Notes under the pieces: generated by a model | Told to the model about the DNA's origin: nothing | The model's database searches: none | Seen by the model: only the letters and a program-made list of their open reading frames with translations | Made by a program: the position numbers and the translations under genes | Part shown: positions 34,728 through 43,601 of the stretch, one piece after another | Layout of the letters: the number at the start of each line of letters is the position of its first letter | How positions within the stretch are numbered: the stretch's first letter is position 1 | Source of the DNA: an uncultured Ruminococcus sp. | GTDB taxonomy: Bacteria; Bacillota; Clostridia; Lachnospirales; Lachnospiraceae | Direction: 5' to 3' | Length of the DNA: 64,000 bases | Assembly: GCA_904418845.1 (NCBI GenBank) | Contig: CAJFQC010000007.1 | Span: 26,140 to 90,139, forward strand

Positions 34728-35318
34728 ATGGACAGAAGGATCGGAAGCTGTACGAGAACAACAAAGGAAACGGATATCAGCCTGACTATCAATCTTGACG
34801 GACAGGGAAAAAACCGAATCGACACAGGGATACAGTTCTTTGACCATATGCTGGACGGTTTTGCCCGACACGGGCTCTTTGACCTTGAGATAAAGGTAAA
34901 TGGAGATATCGAGGTGGACAGCCATCACACCATAGAGGATGTGGGCATCGTTCTCGGGCAGGCGATCGCGAAGGCTCTTGGAGAGAAAGCCGGGATCAGA
35001 AGATACGGATACTTTATTCTGCCCATGGACGAGACACTGGCGCTGTGCGCTGTGGATCTCTCCGGGCGTCCATATTTAAAATACAGCGCGGACTTTACCG
35101 TGCCCAGGATGGGAACGATGGATACGGAGATGGTGAGAGAATTCTTCTATGCTGTCTCTTACGGCGCGGCGATGAATCTCCATGTGAAGATCATGGAGGA
35201 GGGCAACAACCATCACATGGCAGAGGCGATGTTCAAGGCATTTGGAAAGGCTCTTGACATGGCTGTCTCCATGGAGCCCAGGATAAAAGAAGTATGGTCT
35301 ACAAAAGGAACACTCTGA
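34728..35318 (+). CDS. hisB: Imidazoleglycerol-phosphate dehydratase
   Basis: Monofunctional 196-aa dehydratase that forms imidazole-acetol phosphate. Mn-binding His/Glu motifs are clear: FFDHMLDGFARHGLFDL, DSHHTIEDVGIVLG and NNHHMAEAMFKAFGKAL. GGGAGGTGCAGGGAA precedes the ATG. The fused histidinol-phosphatase of enteric HisB is absent. The next gene begins 14 bp later. Confidence 0.97.
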   Translation: MDRRIGSCTRTTKETDISLTINLDGQGKNRIDTGIQFFDHMLDGFARHGLFDLEIKVNGDIEVDSHHTIEDVGIVLGQAIAKALGEKAGIRRYGYFILPMDETLALCAVDLSGRPYLKYSADFTVPRMGTMDTEMVREFFYAVSYGAAMNLHVKIMEEGNNHHMAEAMFKAFGKALDMAVSMEPRIKEVWSTKGTL

Positions 35319-35332
35319 AAGGAGACAGATAC

Positions 35333-36616
35333 ATGAGTTATAAAAGACTGACCCCGTGTATATTTATCGACGGCGGGAAAGCGGTGAAATGGTTCGACGA
35401 CCCGACGCTGGTATCAGACGATGTGGTGGGACTGGCAGAACATTACAGTGAAAAAGGCGCGGACGAGCTGATCGTATTTGACATCTCAGATTCGGATGAG
35501 GGGCATGATGAATCCATTGATCTGATCCGAAAGATCAACCGCGTCATCAGTATCCCCATGGTCGCAGGGGGAAACATACGAAGGACTGAGGATGTAAAAA
35601 AACTTCTCTATGCGGGAGCAAAGCGGGCGATCCTTAATTTTTCCAAGCCGCTCTCCATTGATCTGATCGGGGAAGTTTCCAAGCGATTCGGCAAGGAGAG
35701 GATCGCGGTATCCCTAAATGACTTTGACACCCTGTTTAAACAGCAGCATCTGATCGAAGAGTGCAGCACGGAAATCGTATTTATGCACAGACTGGACTTA
35801 AATTCTGTCATGAATGTGACAGAGATCCCCTGTGTTGTCCTGACGGATACCATGGAGCAGAGCGAGATCCTGCGCATCCTAGGATCAGACGGCGTGCGCG
35901 GCGTGTCCGGCATGTTCGTCAGCAGCCTGAATATGGATTTTAATGAGTTTAAGGAAATCTGCGCGGACGCGGGCATTCAGATGACTTCCTTTGAGAGTAT
36001 ACTGGAGTTTTCTGAACTGAAATTAAACGATAACGGACTCATTCCGGTTGTCGTTCAGGATTATAAGACAAATGAAGTGCTTATGGCAGCGTATATGAAT
36101 GAAGAGGCATTCGACAATACGGTTAAGACCGGACGGATGACCTATTACAGCCGCAGCAGGAAATGCCAGTGGGTAAAAGGAGAGACTTCCGGGCATTACC
36201 AGTATGTGCGTGCGCTCTGTGTGGACTGTGACAAAGATACGATCTTAGCCAAAGTGGAACAGGTGGGAGAGGCATGCCATACAGGAAACCGCACCTGCTT
36301 CTATACGACGATCGTGGGGACAGAACGGGATGCCAAGAATCCGCTTCAGATATTTGAATCTGTCTACGATACGATCCTCGACCGCAGGGCGCATCCGAAG
36401 GAAGGCTCTTATACAAATTATCTCTTTGACAAAGGTCTGGATAAGATTCTCAAAAAGGTGGGAGAAGAGGCGACAGAGATCATCATCGCGGCGAAGAATC
36501 CAAATCCCGAAGAGATCAAGTACGAGATCGCGGACTTTCTCTATCACGCCATGGTGCTTATGGCAGAGCGCGGTGTGACATGGGAGGACATAACCAAAGA
36601 GCTGGCGGACAGATAA
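35333..36616 (+). CDS. hisIE: HisF-like domain fused to HisIE (cyclohydrolase/pyrophosphatase)
   Basis: A 427-aa fusion. Residues about 1-225 are a HisF/HisA-type barrel (MVAGGNIRRTEDVKKLLYAG). In the position of the first catalytic Asp of HisF (CLDV) it has CIFI, and in the position of the second (VAVDAK-like) it has IAVSLN, so synthase activity is unlikely. The rest is normal HisIE: HisI with KCQWVKGETSGHYQ and DCDKDTILAKVEQ plus CHTGNRTCFY, then HisE with LDKILKKVGEEATEIIIAAK. AAAGGAG fixes ATG 35333; an upstream GTG/ATG frame overlaps hisB. Similar long HisIE proteins occur in Lachnospiraceae as far as I recall. Confidence 0.88.
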   Translation: MSYKRLTPCIFIDGGKAVKWFDDPTLVSDDVVGLAEHYSEKGADELIVFDISDSDEGHDESIDLIRKINRVISIPMVAGGNIRRTEDVKKLLYAGAKRAILNFSKPLSIDLIGEVSKRFGKERIAVSLNDFDTLFKQQHLIEECSTEIVFMHRLDLNSVMNVTEIPCVVLTDTMEQSEILRILGSDGVRGVSGMFVSSLNMDFNEFKEICADAGIQMTSFESILEFSELKLNDNGLIPVVVQDYKTNEVLMAAYMNEEAFDNTVKTGRMTYYSRSRKCQWVKGETSGHYQYVRALCVDCDKDTILAKVEQVGEACHTGNRTCFYTTIVGTERDAKNPLQIFESVYDTILDRRAHPKEGSYTNYLFDKGLDKILKKVGEEATEIIIAAKNPNPEEIKYEIADFLYHAMVLMAERGVTWEDITKELADR

Positions 36617-36639
36617 AGGAAAGACATATAAAATCCGGT

Positions 36640-36687
36640 AAGGACATAGGATATTGTAAGTGATGATATCTTATGTCCTTATTTTTA
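36640..36687 (+). terminator. Terminator of the his operon
   Basis: 15-bp stem AAGGACATAGGATAT (36640-36654) with ATATCTTATGTCCTT (36666-36680), one G-U pair, 11-nt loop, then ATTTTTA. It ends 18 bp before the next start codon. Confidence 0.82.
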
Positions 36688-36704
36688 TGAAAGAAGAGGC
36701 CCTT

Positions 36705-37025
36705 ATGAACGATTCTGAAATGCGCCGCAGGGAGCTGCTACGGCAGACGAGAAAACTATATAATGAGCGTCAGGATATTCCTGCCGTCCATCCCCGGTAC
36801 GGAAGAATCTATCATGATCTGTACGGGCCTGGAGAGGATGAGACAGAACAGATAAAGGGCAGCTTTTATCTGCGGCTGGTTATAGGGATACTGTGCTTTA
36901 TCTGCTTTGTGTATATGGACCAGAGCAAAGCAGAGGTGGCGCAGGTAAACAGCGCCACCATTGTAAATCAGATCGAGAAAGATCTTGATGTGGAGACTGT
37001 AAAAGAAGTGTGGAAGAATCTGTGA
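36705..37025 (+). CDS. Small membrane protein, 106 aa
   Basis: Unknown protein with a basic N-terminal half (RRRELLRQTRKLYNERQDIP, VHPRYGRIYHDLYG), one membrane segment (about residues 62-79, LVIGILCFICFVYM) and a short C-terminal tail outside. ATG 36705 is preferred because AGAAGAGG lies 5-6 bases upstream; ATG 36687 and GTG 36660 are inside or next to the terminator hairpin. It must be transcribed by read-through of the his terminator or from a promoter I cannot see. It converges on the fucosidase gene. Confidence 0.7.
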   Translation: MNDSEMRRRELLRQTRKLYNERQDIPAVHPRYGRIYHDLYGPGEDETEQIKGSFYLRLVIGILCFICFVYMDQSKAEVAQVNSATIVNQIEKDLDVETVKEVWKNL

Positions 37026-37053
37026 AATATAATGTCGGTTTCGCTTTGTCCGG

Positions 37054-38412
37054 TCAGTCTGTTGTAATACAAAAGCCTTCAGCGTAGAAAGCGCCGCCCA
37101 GTGGGATATTCTCAGGGAAAATGGCGACAGTGTCCCCGTTCTGCCGGAAACGGACCTGCATGCCAGTGCGCATGCAGGTTACTTTGCGGACAGTATTCCT
37201 GACGGAAAGAGTGATTCGATCAGGAAGAAAGGGAATTTCATCATATGTAAAAAATGCATATATGCTGTCCTTTTTGCAAGTGTAAAACAGTCTGTCTGAA
37301 AAATACGGAGCACAGATTCGTGTACCATAGAGTCCGTCTCCGAAAATTTTAAGCCAGGAACCGAGATCGCGGAGGGAACGCACAGCAGGGGCTGGAAGCG
37401 CGCCGTCGGGCTGCGGAGCGACATTGAGCGCAAGATTGCCGCCTTTGCTGACTACATCAAGAAGGAGCAGTACGAGCTGGTGTCCGCTTTTGAAGGTGTC
37501 TGTATAATGAAAAGAAAACGTCTTGCCTACAGTAGTACATGTTTCCCATGGAACTGTGAGAGCCTGATCCGGAACAGTCTTTTCCGGAGTGATAAAGTTC
37601 TCGTATTCTCCGCCGCAGGTACGATCGGAGACGATCAGATGGGGCTGGGAGGATGAGCGGATCTCTTCGACGATCTCTCCCAGGCGAATATCCTGTCCGA
37701 GATTGTCGGGGCGCACCCAGCCGCCGTCCAGCCAGAGAACGTCGATCTTTCCATAATCGGTGCAGAGTTCCCGTATCTGCCGGTGGGTGAATTGCACGAA
37801 TTTTTCCCACAGATCAGGATGTTCACTTATATTATAACTTACATTGCGGTCGGGCGCGGTGCCGAACTGAGGCGGCCAGTAATATTCGCTGTGCCAGTCC
37901 GGCTTGGAGAAGTATACAGAGATACCGAGCCCTTGCTTGTGGAACTCGCGGAAAAGCGCCCCGACGACGTCAGCGTCCTTGTGCGTGTGGAAAGGACAGG
38001 AGGACGCTGTGATCTTATAGTCTGTCGCCTTAGTGTCATACATACAGAACCCGTCGTGATGTTTTGTCGTAAAAAGAAGATATTTGAATCCGCATTCCGC
38101 GGCAAGTACAGCCCATCCTTCCGGGTCAAATTTGACAGGGTTAAAGGTCTTGTTTGCGTCCCAGTACTGCTGTTTGCATGTTTCAATGTCTGCCCATGTC
38201 ATATCTTCCTGGCTCCATATGCCGTCCCCGTCACTTAAGGGCCAGCTCTCATATGTGCCGAGCTGGCAGCCGGGAGCCCAGTGCATCATAAGTCCAAGTT
38301 TTTGATCCATGAACCATTCCAGATGTTTCCTGACTGCCTCTGATTTGGGAGGAACATATTCTTCAGGAGAGGTGTAATTGTGAATGCCATTGACAACAAG
38401 TGTTTTTGCCAT
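37054..38412 (-). CDS. Alpha-L-fucosidase, GH29
   Basis: A 452-aa glycoside hydrolase of family 29. Characteristic stretches: FMDQKLGLMMHWAPGCQ at the N-terminus, AAECGFKYLLFTTKHHDGFC, GISVYFSKPDWH and DVLWLDGGW, whose Asp is the expected nucleophile; VVSKGGNLALNVAPQPDG is also typical. There is no signal peptide, so it acts on imported oligosaccharides. AAAGGAG precedes the ATG. It lies downstream of the two-component genes behind a hairpin terminator and near a sugar transporter and a sulfatase, suggesting use of fucosylated, sulfated glycans. Confidence 0.92.
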   Translation of the reverse strand: MAKTLVVNGIHNYTSPEEYVPPKSEAVRKHLEWFMDQKLGLMMHWAPGCQLGTYESWPLSDGDGIWSQEDMTWADIETCKQQYWDANKTFNPVKFDPEGWAVLAAECGFKYLLFTTKHHDGFCMYDTKATDYKITASSCPFHTHKDADVVGALFREFHKQGLGISVYFSKPDWHSEYYWPPQFGTAPDRNVSYNISEHPDLWEKFVQFTHRQIRELCTDYGKIDVLWLDGGWVRPDNLGQDIRLGEIVEEIRSSSQPHLIVSDRTCGGEYENFITPEKTVPDQALTVPWETCTTVGKTFSFHYTDTFKSGHQLVLLLLDVVSKGGNLALNVAPQPDGALPAPAVRSLRDLGSWLKIFGDGLYGTRICAPYFSDRLFYTCKKDSIYAFFTYDEIPFLPDRITLSVRNTVRKVTCMRTGMQVRFRQNGDTVAIFPENIPLGGAFYAEGFCITTD

Positions 38413-38437
38413 AATCTCGCTCCTTTTCTCATATCCG

Positions 38438-38484
38438 GCAAAAAGCCGGGTGGTTGATTCTAATTCCTAATATACCGCCCGGCT
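38438..38484 (-). terminator. Terminator between the histidine kinase and fucosidase genes
   Basis: On the minus strand AGCCGGG (38484-38478) pairs with CCCGGCT (38450-38444), extended by two G-C pairs after one mismatch, with a ~21-nt loop, and followed by TTTTG. It may limit read-through into the fucosidase gene. Confidence 0.65.
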
Positions 38485-38500
38485 GTAAAGTTTGAAAGAG

Positions 38501-40285
38501 TTAATTCTTTTGATCAGGTGCACTTTCTTTATTCTTGCAAATGGTAAGTGTAGCGGCGATCCGTCCGTTTTTGTCAGTGGAGAATGAGAGGCCGCTTTCA
38601 TCGCCGAAGTGCAGACGGATCCGTTCGTTTACATTGCGTATGCCGAATCCGTGGGATACTTTCAGATTTACATTTTCATAGCGCAGATAGGCATTGAGCA
38701 TGTCTGTGTCGGCTCCTCTGCCCGTATCGGTCACTTCCACACAGAGCCTATCCGGCTCTTCCCATGCACGCAGAAAAACAGTGATACCAGCATCTTTGCG
38801 GGTGATGCCATGGCGGATCGAGTTCTCTACAAGAGGCTGCAAGGTGAATTTGGGAATGAAAATATCTGTTTCCGGACGCTCCGTGGAGATTTCCAGATGG
38901 ATTTCCTGCCGGAAACGCAGCGTGTATATGGAGATATATTCGCGGATATTCTCTATCTCGGTACGGATGCTGACAAGCTGGTCAGGATCCGTAATACTGT
39001 ACCTCATCAGACTTGCAATGGAATCCACTGTCGCGGCAATATCATCCTGTCCCCGCATAAGCGCCATGGAGTTAACCGTGTTCATGGCGTTGAGTACAAA
39101 GTGGGGGTTCATCTGCGCCTGTAGTGCACGCAGTTCACTCACTCTGCGCTGCTCAGCAGATTGACGTATCTGTTCGTTCAGCCGGTTCACACGCCGGATC
39201 AGATCTGTGAAGCTGGTGTTCAGATGACGGATTTCCAGAGGGCCTGCACCGGAGAATGCCGCAAGATCTACGTTTCTTGTGTCTTCGATGCTTTCAATCC
39301 GCTTTGTGAGCTGTACGACAGGGCGCGTGATGCTCCTTGAGAGCAGCAGAGAAGACAGCGCTCCTATGGCAAGAAAGATGAAAGAGCAGAACAGGTAGGG
39401 AACCATCATCGACTGCAATTGTTGTGAGATATCTCCGTAAGGCGTGAGGAAGAGAAGCTGAATCCCCCAGTCAAGTTCCGCCGAACTGTATATAAAAGCG
39501 CTGCCGTTTAAGGAAAGATCCTGATGAGACGTATCGCTGAGGAAATATGTATCTCTTTTGGAAAGGTCGGGGAGTATATCCGACTGGTACAGCAGAGAAC
39601 CGTCGCGTCCGAAAAGAGCAAAGCCGCTGTTGGCTGTAAGCGGGTGAAAGGAGAGAATCTGCGAAATACGGCTCGCAGGTATGCTGCAGAGAAGGACGCC
39701 GACGCCATCTTTCTGGTAAGAACCAGTATAGTGGCTGTTCTGCAGTTTCTTGGCAAAGCAGAGCCGTCCATCCTGCTCATCTACGAAGATGTACTGGCGG
39801 GTATTATGTTTCAGAGCGTTTTTGTACCATTCTTCCTCCAGAACGGCTTCCCCGCTAAAGAGTCTGCTGACATGCATCGTTGTGACACCGGGCTGGAACA
39901 AGGCACTTGCCGGGAGAGCAGGATTGAGATAGAGAACAGAGGTAAAGCCATTGTTTGAAAGTGCGCTCTGTGAATTCAGATTATATGCTATCCGGCTGTT
40001 TAAAGAAGTTTTTATGTGCATATCTTCAAGCGGATCTTCACCTACCGGCCTTGAGAGAAGTTCCCCCAGCTCTTCATCTGTAGTATACAGGTAAGTGAGC
40101 TGATCGACTTCCTGAGTGAAAAGGCGGCACAGGGCATTGTTCGCATCAACTAGCGAATCGTAAGAGTTCATCAGTTGTTCTGTGATGGAATGCCTGAAAA
40201 AAACATAGGTAACAATATTTAATGTCAGCAGGATTCCGGAAATAATCAGAAAGATAATCATAAAACTCCGCTTTGTGATACTCAT
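38501..40285 (-). CDS. Sensor histidine kinase, YesM type
   Basis: A 594-aa membrane kinase. One membrane segment at the N-terminus (about 8-30), an extracytoplasmic sensor region (about 31-285), a second membrane segment (YLFCSFIFLAIGAL) with HAMP (SRSITRPVVQLTKRIESI), then the His_kinase domain with QMNPHFVLNAMNTVNSM (phosphorylated His) and the ATPase domain (PLVENSIRHGI, VTDTGRGAD, GFGIRNVNERI). Such kinases pair with AraC-type regulators and usually sense sugars or their transporter. It overlaps the response regulator by 4 bp. Confidence 0.94.
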   Translation of the reverse strand: MSITKRSFMIIFLIISGILLTLNIVTYVFFRHSITEQLMNSYDSLVDANNALCRLFTQEVDQLTYLYTTDEELGELLSRPVGEDPLEDMHIKTSLNSRIAYNLNSQSALSNNGFTSVLYLNPALPASALFQPGVTTMHVSRLFSGEAVLEEEWYKNALKHNTRQYIFVDEQDGRLCFAKKLQNSHYTGSYQKDGVGVLLCSIPASRISQILSFHPLTANSGFALFGRDGSLLYQSDILPDLSKRDTYFLSDTSHQDLSLNGSAFIYSSAELDWGIQLLFLTPYGDISQQLQSMMVPYLFCSFIFLAIGALSSLLLSRSITRPVVQLTKRIESIEDTRNVDLAAFSGAGPLEIRHLNTSFTDLIRRVNRLNEQIRQSAEQRRVSELRALQAQMNPHFVLNAMNTVNSMALMRGQDDIAATVDSIASLMRYSITDPDQLVSIRTEIENIREYISIYTLRFRQEIHLEISTERPETDIFIPKFTLQPLVENSIRHGITRKDAGITVFLRAWEEPDRLCVEVTDTGRGADTDMLNAYLRYENVNLKVSHGFGIRNVNERIRLHFGDESGLSFSTDKNGRIAATLTICKNKESAPDQKN

Positions 40286-41376
40286 AGAGTTTCCCCCTTT
40301 CCGCCTGTGTCGGAATATAATTTCCGTCTGCTGTAGAGGTTGCGGTATTCGCTGGGCGTCATACCGGTCTGTTTCTTGAAGGATCTGGCAAAATAGTGAG
40401 GATCCTCATAGCCGGATCTGATGCATACGTCTTTAATAGGGATTGAGATATCCCGCAGCAGTTCTTGTGCTCTTAACAGTCGCTGCTGAGAAAGAAAGCT
40501 GCTTAATGTCTGCCCCATTTCCTGTTTAAAAACCGTACTCAGATAAGAGAGAGAAAGGTTCAGCCGGTCAGCCAGAAGGGAGATGTTAAATTCGGAATCA
40601 GTGAAACATTCCTGAATGATCTCGATACAGTGTGCTACAATGGGCTGTGTATATTCACTTTTCCGGCTCTCGGAATAGGCCATAAGCTCCCGGTAGCGCA
40701 AAAGGAGATAGTCCACCCGTTCCCGGGGAGAATGAAGGCGCCAATACTCTTCAAGCCTCTGCCTTTTAAGATCAGGCAGCCGGGGCTTATCCTTTCCGAT
40801 TTCATTCTGATAGGCGAAGAGATAGTTTAACAAAGTGGCGCCCAGCGTGCCGTCTGTGTCATGGAGCAGTACCCGGGAGAGCGTGCCTGAGAGCATGAGC
40901 TCGTGGACGGCCTCTGTGTCTCCTCTGCGCAGGATAGTGAGAAGCTGGTCTTTCAGGCTGTCGTCTCCTGCAAGCAACCGGACTTCCTTTTTTGTCTGCA
41001 GCTCCCGGTTGATTTTTTTCAGACATTCCTCCAGTTCGGTTAACTTTTGTCTTGTGACTGGTTTCAGTATATAGTCGGTAACGCGGTATTGAAGTGCTTT
41101 CTGTGCATATTCAAATTCACTGTGTCCGCTCAGAAGGATCATATGGATGCCCCGATGGGTCTGATGCAGATGACGGGCGAGTTCAAGCCCGTCCATACGC
41201 GGCATCTTGATATCTGCGATAACAACATCGGGCGGATTGTCTTCAATCATTGCAGCCGCCTCCGCTCCGTCTGTCGCACAGCCGGTGAGTTCACCCTTGA
41301 AGGTATCCCATTTGAGCATCTGGCGTAAGCCTTCGAGGGCAAGATAGTCGTCGTCCACAAGCAGTACTTTCATCAT
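40282..41376 (-). CDS. AraC-type response regulator, YesN type
   Basis: A 364-aa regulator. The receiver domain begins MKVLLVDDDYLALEGL and has the phosphoacceptor in DVVIADIKMPRMDGLE; the C-terminal AraC domain has two HTH motifs (FNISLLADRLNLSLSYLSTV and IKDVCIRSGYEDPHYFARSF). The start at 41376 is set by GAGGAGG nine bases upstream; an extra in-frame start at 41403 would add nine basic residues. It probably controls the divergent permease/binding-protein operon and perhaps the fucosidase; this is inference from position. Confidence 0.93.
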   Translation of the reverse strand: MMKVLLVDDDYLALEGLRQMLKWDTFKGELTGCATDGAEAAAMIEDNPPDVVIADIKMPRMDGLELARHLHQTHRGIHMILLSGHSEFEYAQKALQYRVTDYILKPVTRQKLTELEECLKKINRELQTKKEVRLLAGDDSLKDQLLTILRRGDTEAVHELMLSGTLSRVLLHDTDGTLGATLLNYLFAYQNEIGKDKPRLPDLKRQRLEEYWRLHSPRERVDYLLLRYRELMAYSESRKSEYTQPIVAHCIEIIQECFTDSEFNISLLADRLNLSLSYLSTVFKQEMGQTLSSFLSQQRLLRAQELLRDISIPIKDVCIRSGYEDPHYFARSFKKQTGMTPSEYRNLYSRRKLYSDTGGKGETL

Positions 41377-41446
41377 AAATCTGCGCCTCCTCTTTTGTGT
41401 CATTTCTTCAAAGCTTTCAAATAATCAACGTAAAGAACTAACGGCT

Positions 41447-41476
41447 ATTATAGCATACGAATAAAGCTTTTGTGAA
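41447..41476 (-). promoter_or_regulatory. Promoter of the two-component operon
   Basis: On the minus strand TTCACA (41476-41471), 18-bp spacer, perfect TATAAT (41452-41447), about 70 bp before the regulator start. The remaining ~150 bp to the divergent permease gene are AT-rich and contain no gene; I saw no confident -10/-35 pair on the plus strand, as expected for an activator-dependent promoter. Confidence 0.6.
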
Positions 41477-41628
41477 CTATTTCCTAAAATAATATTTTAT
41501 TTCCGATTTTTTTGTAGATAACACAGATAAAAAAGATGCACCTTATATAAAAATTGTACCATTGTTGGATTTGGGATACAGATGATACACTCTAATTAGA
41601 AAAAATACGGAAAGAAAAGGGGGATGTT

Positions 41629-42582
41629 ATGAAATTTTCTAACACAAATCCGATTGTGGTGAAGAAAAAGAAGAGTTTCTGGCAGATCTTTAAAAAAAAT
41701 CTTCCGCTGACAATCATGGCGGCCCCGGGACTGATCGTTATGATTCTGTTCCGTTATCTGCCGATGTCTGGTCTTCTGCTTGCCTTCAAACGGTTCAGCG
41801 TAAGAGACGGTATCTTCGGGAGCGAGTGGATAGGTTTTAAAAATTTTGAGTTTCTGTTCAAAACAACAGATGCATGGATCATTACCCGGAATACGATTCT
41901 CTATAACGGACTGTTCATAATACTGGATCTTATAATGGCAGTGGCCATGGCGATCGGACTGAATGAGCTTTTAAAAAAACGCAGGGCAAAGATTTACCAG
42001 ACAATCTTCATGGCTCCATATTTTCTGTCATGGGTTGTCGTTTCATTTATGGCGTTTTCATTGTTCAGTGTAGACGACGGTCTTTTTAACCATGCGCTTG
42101 CATATTTTGGCTTTTCGGGTGTAGATTGGTATTCTGATCCCGGAAAATGGCCGTTTATCCTGACATTCTTCCAGTTGTGGAAGACGATCGGTTACTCTAC
42201 GGTTATGTATCTGAGTTCCCTTACGGGAATCCCCAATGATTATTATGAGGCGGCGGTGATAGACGGAGCTACAAAATGGCAGCAGATTAAGAATATTACA
42301 CTGCCATGTTTAAAACCGATGATGATTGTCCTGACGATCCTGGCGATCGGCAGAATCTTCTACTCTGATTTCGGACTGTTCTTCCAGCTTCCGAGAGATT
42401 CTGGCCCTCTGTATGACGTTACGCAGGTTATTGATACATATGTATACAGGGCGCTTAAAGAGACCGGCAATGTAGGTATGGCGTCGGCGGCAGGTCTGTA
42501 TCAGTCGGTTGTCGGATTTGTCCTGGTGGTGGGAACCAATCTTGTCGTGCGTAAGATGGATCCGGACAGCGCATTATTCTGA
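41629..42582 (+). CDS. Sugar ABC transporter permease (LplB/YteP type)
   Basis: A 317-aa permease with six membrane segments and the EAA loop EAAVIDGATKWQQIKNITLP that contacts the ATPase. The N-terminus KKSFWQIFKKNLPLTIMAAPG and FRYLPMSGLLLAFKRF are typical of the LplB-type subfamily used for complex oligosaccharides. AAGGGGGATGTT precedes the ATG. It is first in the operon with permease 2, the binding protein and a sulfatase; no ATPase gene is present, so a shared MsmX-type ATPase is likely. Confidence 0.92.
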   Translation: MKFSNTNPIVVKKKKSFWQIFKKNLPLTIMAAPGLIVMILFRYLPMSGLLLAFKRFSVRDGIFGSEWIGFKNFEFLFKTTDAWIITRNTILYNGLFIILDLIMAVAMAIGLNELLKKRRAKIYQTIFMAPYFLSWVVVSFMAFSLFSVDDGLFNHALAYFGFSGVDWYSDPGKWPFILTFFQLWKTIGYSTVMYLSSLTGIPNDYYEAAVIDGATKWQQIKNITLPCLKPMMIVLTILAIGRIFYSDFGLFFQLPRDSGPLYDVTQVIDTYVYRALKETGNVGMASAAGLYQSVVGFVLVVGTNLVVRKMDPDSALF

Positions 42583-42597
42583 CAGGAGGATTTGTGG

Positions 42598-43533
42598 ATG
42601 AAACGTTTATTAAAAAAGAAAACAGATGAAGGGGTACCTGATCTTACGATCAACCGGATATCAAAAAAAGCAGATATCGCGCTGAATATCTGGTTTGCGG
42701 CATGGACATTGGTATGCGTGCTTCCGCTGCTGCTTGTAGTGATCGTATCATTCAGCAGTGAGCAGAGTATTTTTGAGAATGGATACAGTTTTTTCCCTTC
42801 CGAATGGAGTCTGGCAGCATATGAATTTTTCTTCAAACTGGGCGACCAGCTTATTCGCTCATACGGGATTACAATTTTCGTCACAGTGGCAGGCACATTG
42901 TTTAGTCTGGCGATAAGCGCAAGCTTTGCATATGTGCTCAGCAGGAGTGATTATGCGTATAACAGACTGTTTACCCTGCTGATGCTGTTTACCATGCTGT
43001 TCAACGGCGGAATCGTAGCAACTTATATGGTCAACACACAGCTTCTGGGTCTGGGAAACAGTGTAGGCGCTTTGATTTTTCCCATGTCGTTCAACGCATT
43101 TTACATCGTAGTGCTCAGAACATTTTATAAGAGTATTCCGTCGGAGCTGATAGAGGCGGCAAGAGTAGACGGGGCAAGCGAATTCAAGACGTTCTTCCGC
43201 ATTGTGCTTCCTCTGTCTAAGCCCGGGATTGCTACAATCGGAATGTTCACGATGATCGCTTACTGGAATGACTGGTTTCTCGGAATGCTCTACATAGTAG
43301 ATCAGGAAAAATATCCGGTGCAGACACTTTTGTGGAGTATGCAGAACAGTTTGGAATTTATGAAACAGTCTTCGGCAAACGCTCTGGAATATGCGGAGAT
43401 GGCGCAGAACGCACCGACGGACAGCGGCCGTATGGCGCTGACAGTGCTGGTAGTCCTTCCGATCCTTCTGGCGTACCCATATTTCCAAAAGTATTTTGTG
43501 AAAGGTCTCACCGTCGGAGGAGTAAAAGGCTGA
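42598..43533 (+). CDS. Carbohydrate ABC transporter permease (LplC/YtcP type)
   Basis: A 311-aa second permease. EAA loop EAARVDGASEFKTFFRIVLP is followed by LSKPGIATIGMFTMIAYWNDW, the family's usual sequence. ATG 42598 is preferred over the TTG at 42592 because AGGAGG is 8 bp upstream. It starts 15 bp after permease 1 and ends in GLTVGGVKG, the typical LplC-type terminus. Confidence 0.92.
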   Translation: MKRLLKKKTDEGVPDLTINRISKKADIALNIWFAAWTLVCVLPLLLVVIVSFSSEQSIFENGYSFFPSEWSLAAYEFFFKLGDQLIRSYGITIFVTVAGTLFSLAISASFAYVLSRSDYAYNRLFTLLMLFTMLFNGGIVATYMVNTQLLGLGNSVGALIFPMSFNAFYIVVLRTFYKSIPSELIEAARVDGASEFKTFFRIVLPLSKPGIATIGMFTMIAYWNDWFLGMLYIVDQEKYPVQTLLWSMQNSLEFMKQSSANALEYAEMAQNAPTDSGRMALTVLVVLPILLAYPYFQKYFVKGLTVGGVKG

Positions 43534-43548
43534 TATCAAAACAGGTTT

Positions 43549-43568
43549 CAGAACGCAGTGGCGTTTTG
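43549..43568 (+). other. Intercistronic hairpin between permease and binding-protein genes
   Basis: CAGAACGC (43549-43556) pairs with GCGTTTTG (43561-43568) around an AGTG loop, with one G-U pair. No long T-run follows at once. A hairpin here may protect the abundant binding-protein mRNA after processing. Confidence 0.45.
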
Positions 43569-43601
43569 GCATAAAACACATTTTTAAGGAGGAATGATTT
43601 T

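Noticed and set aside
42859..43581. Open frame of 240 codons on the minus strand
   Set aside because: Antisense to the second sugar permease; the permease has all family motifs and a good start.
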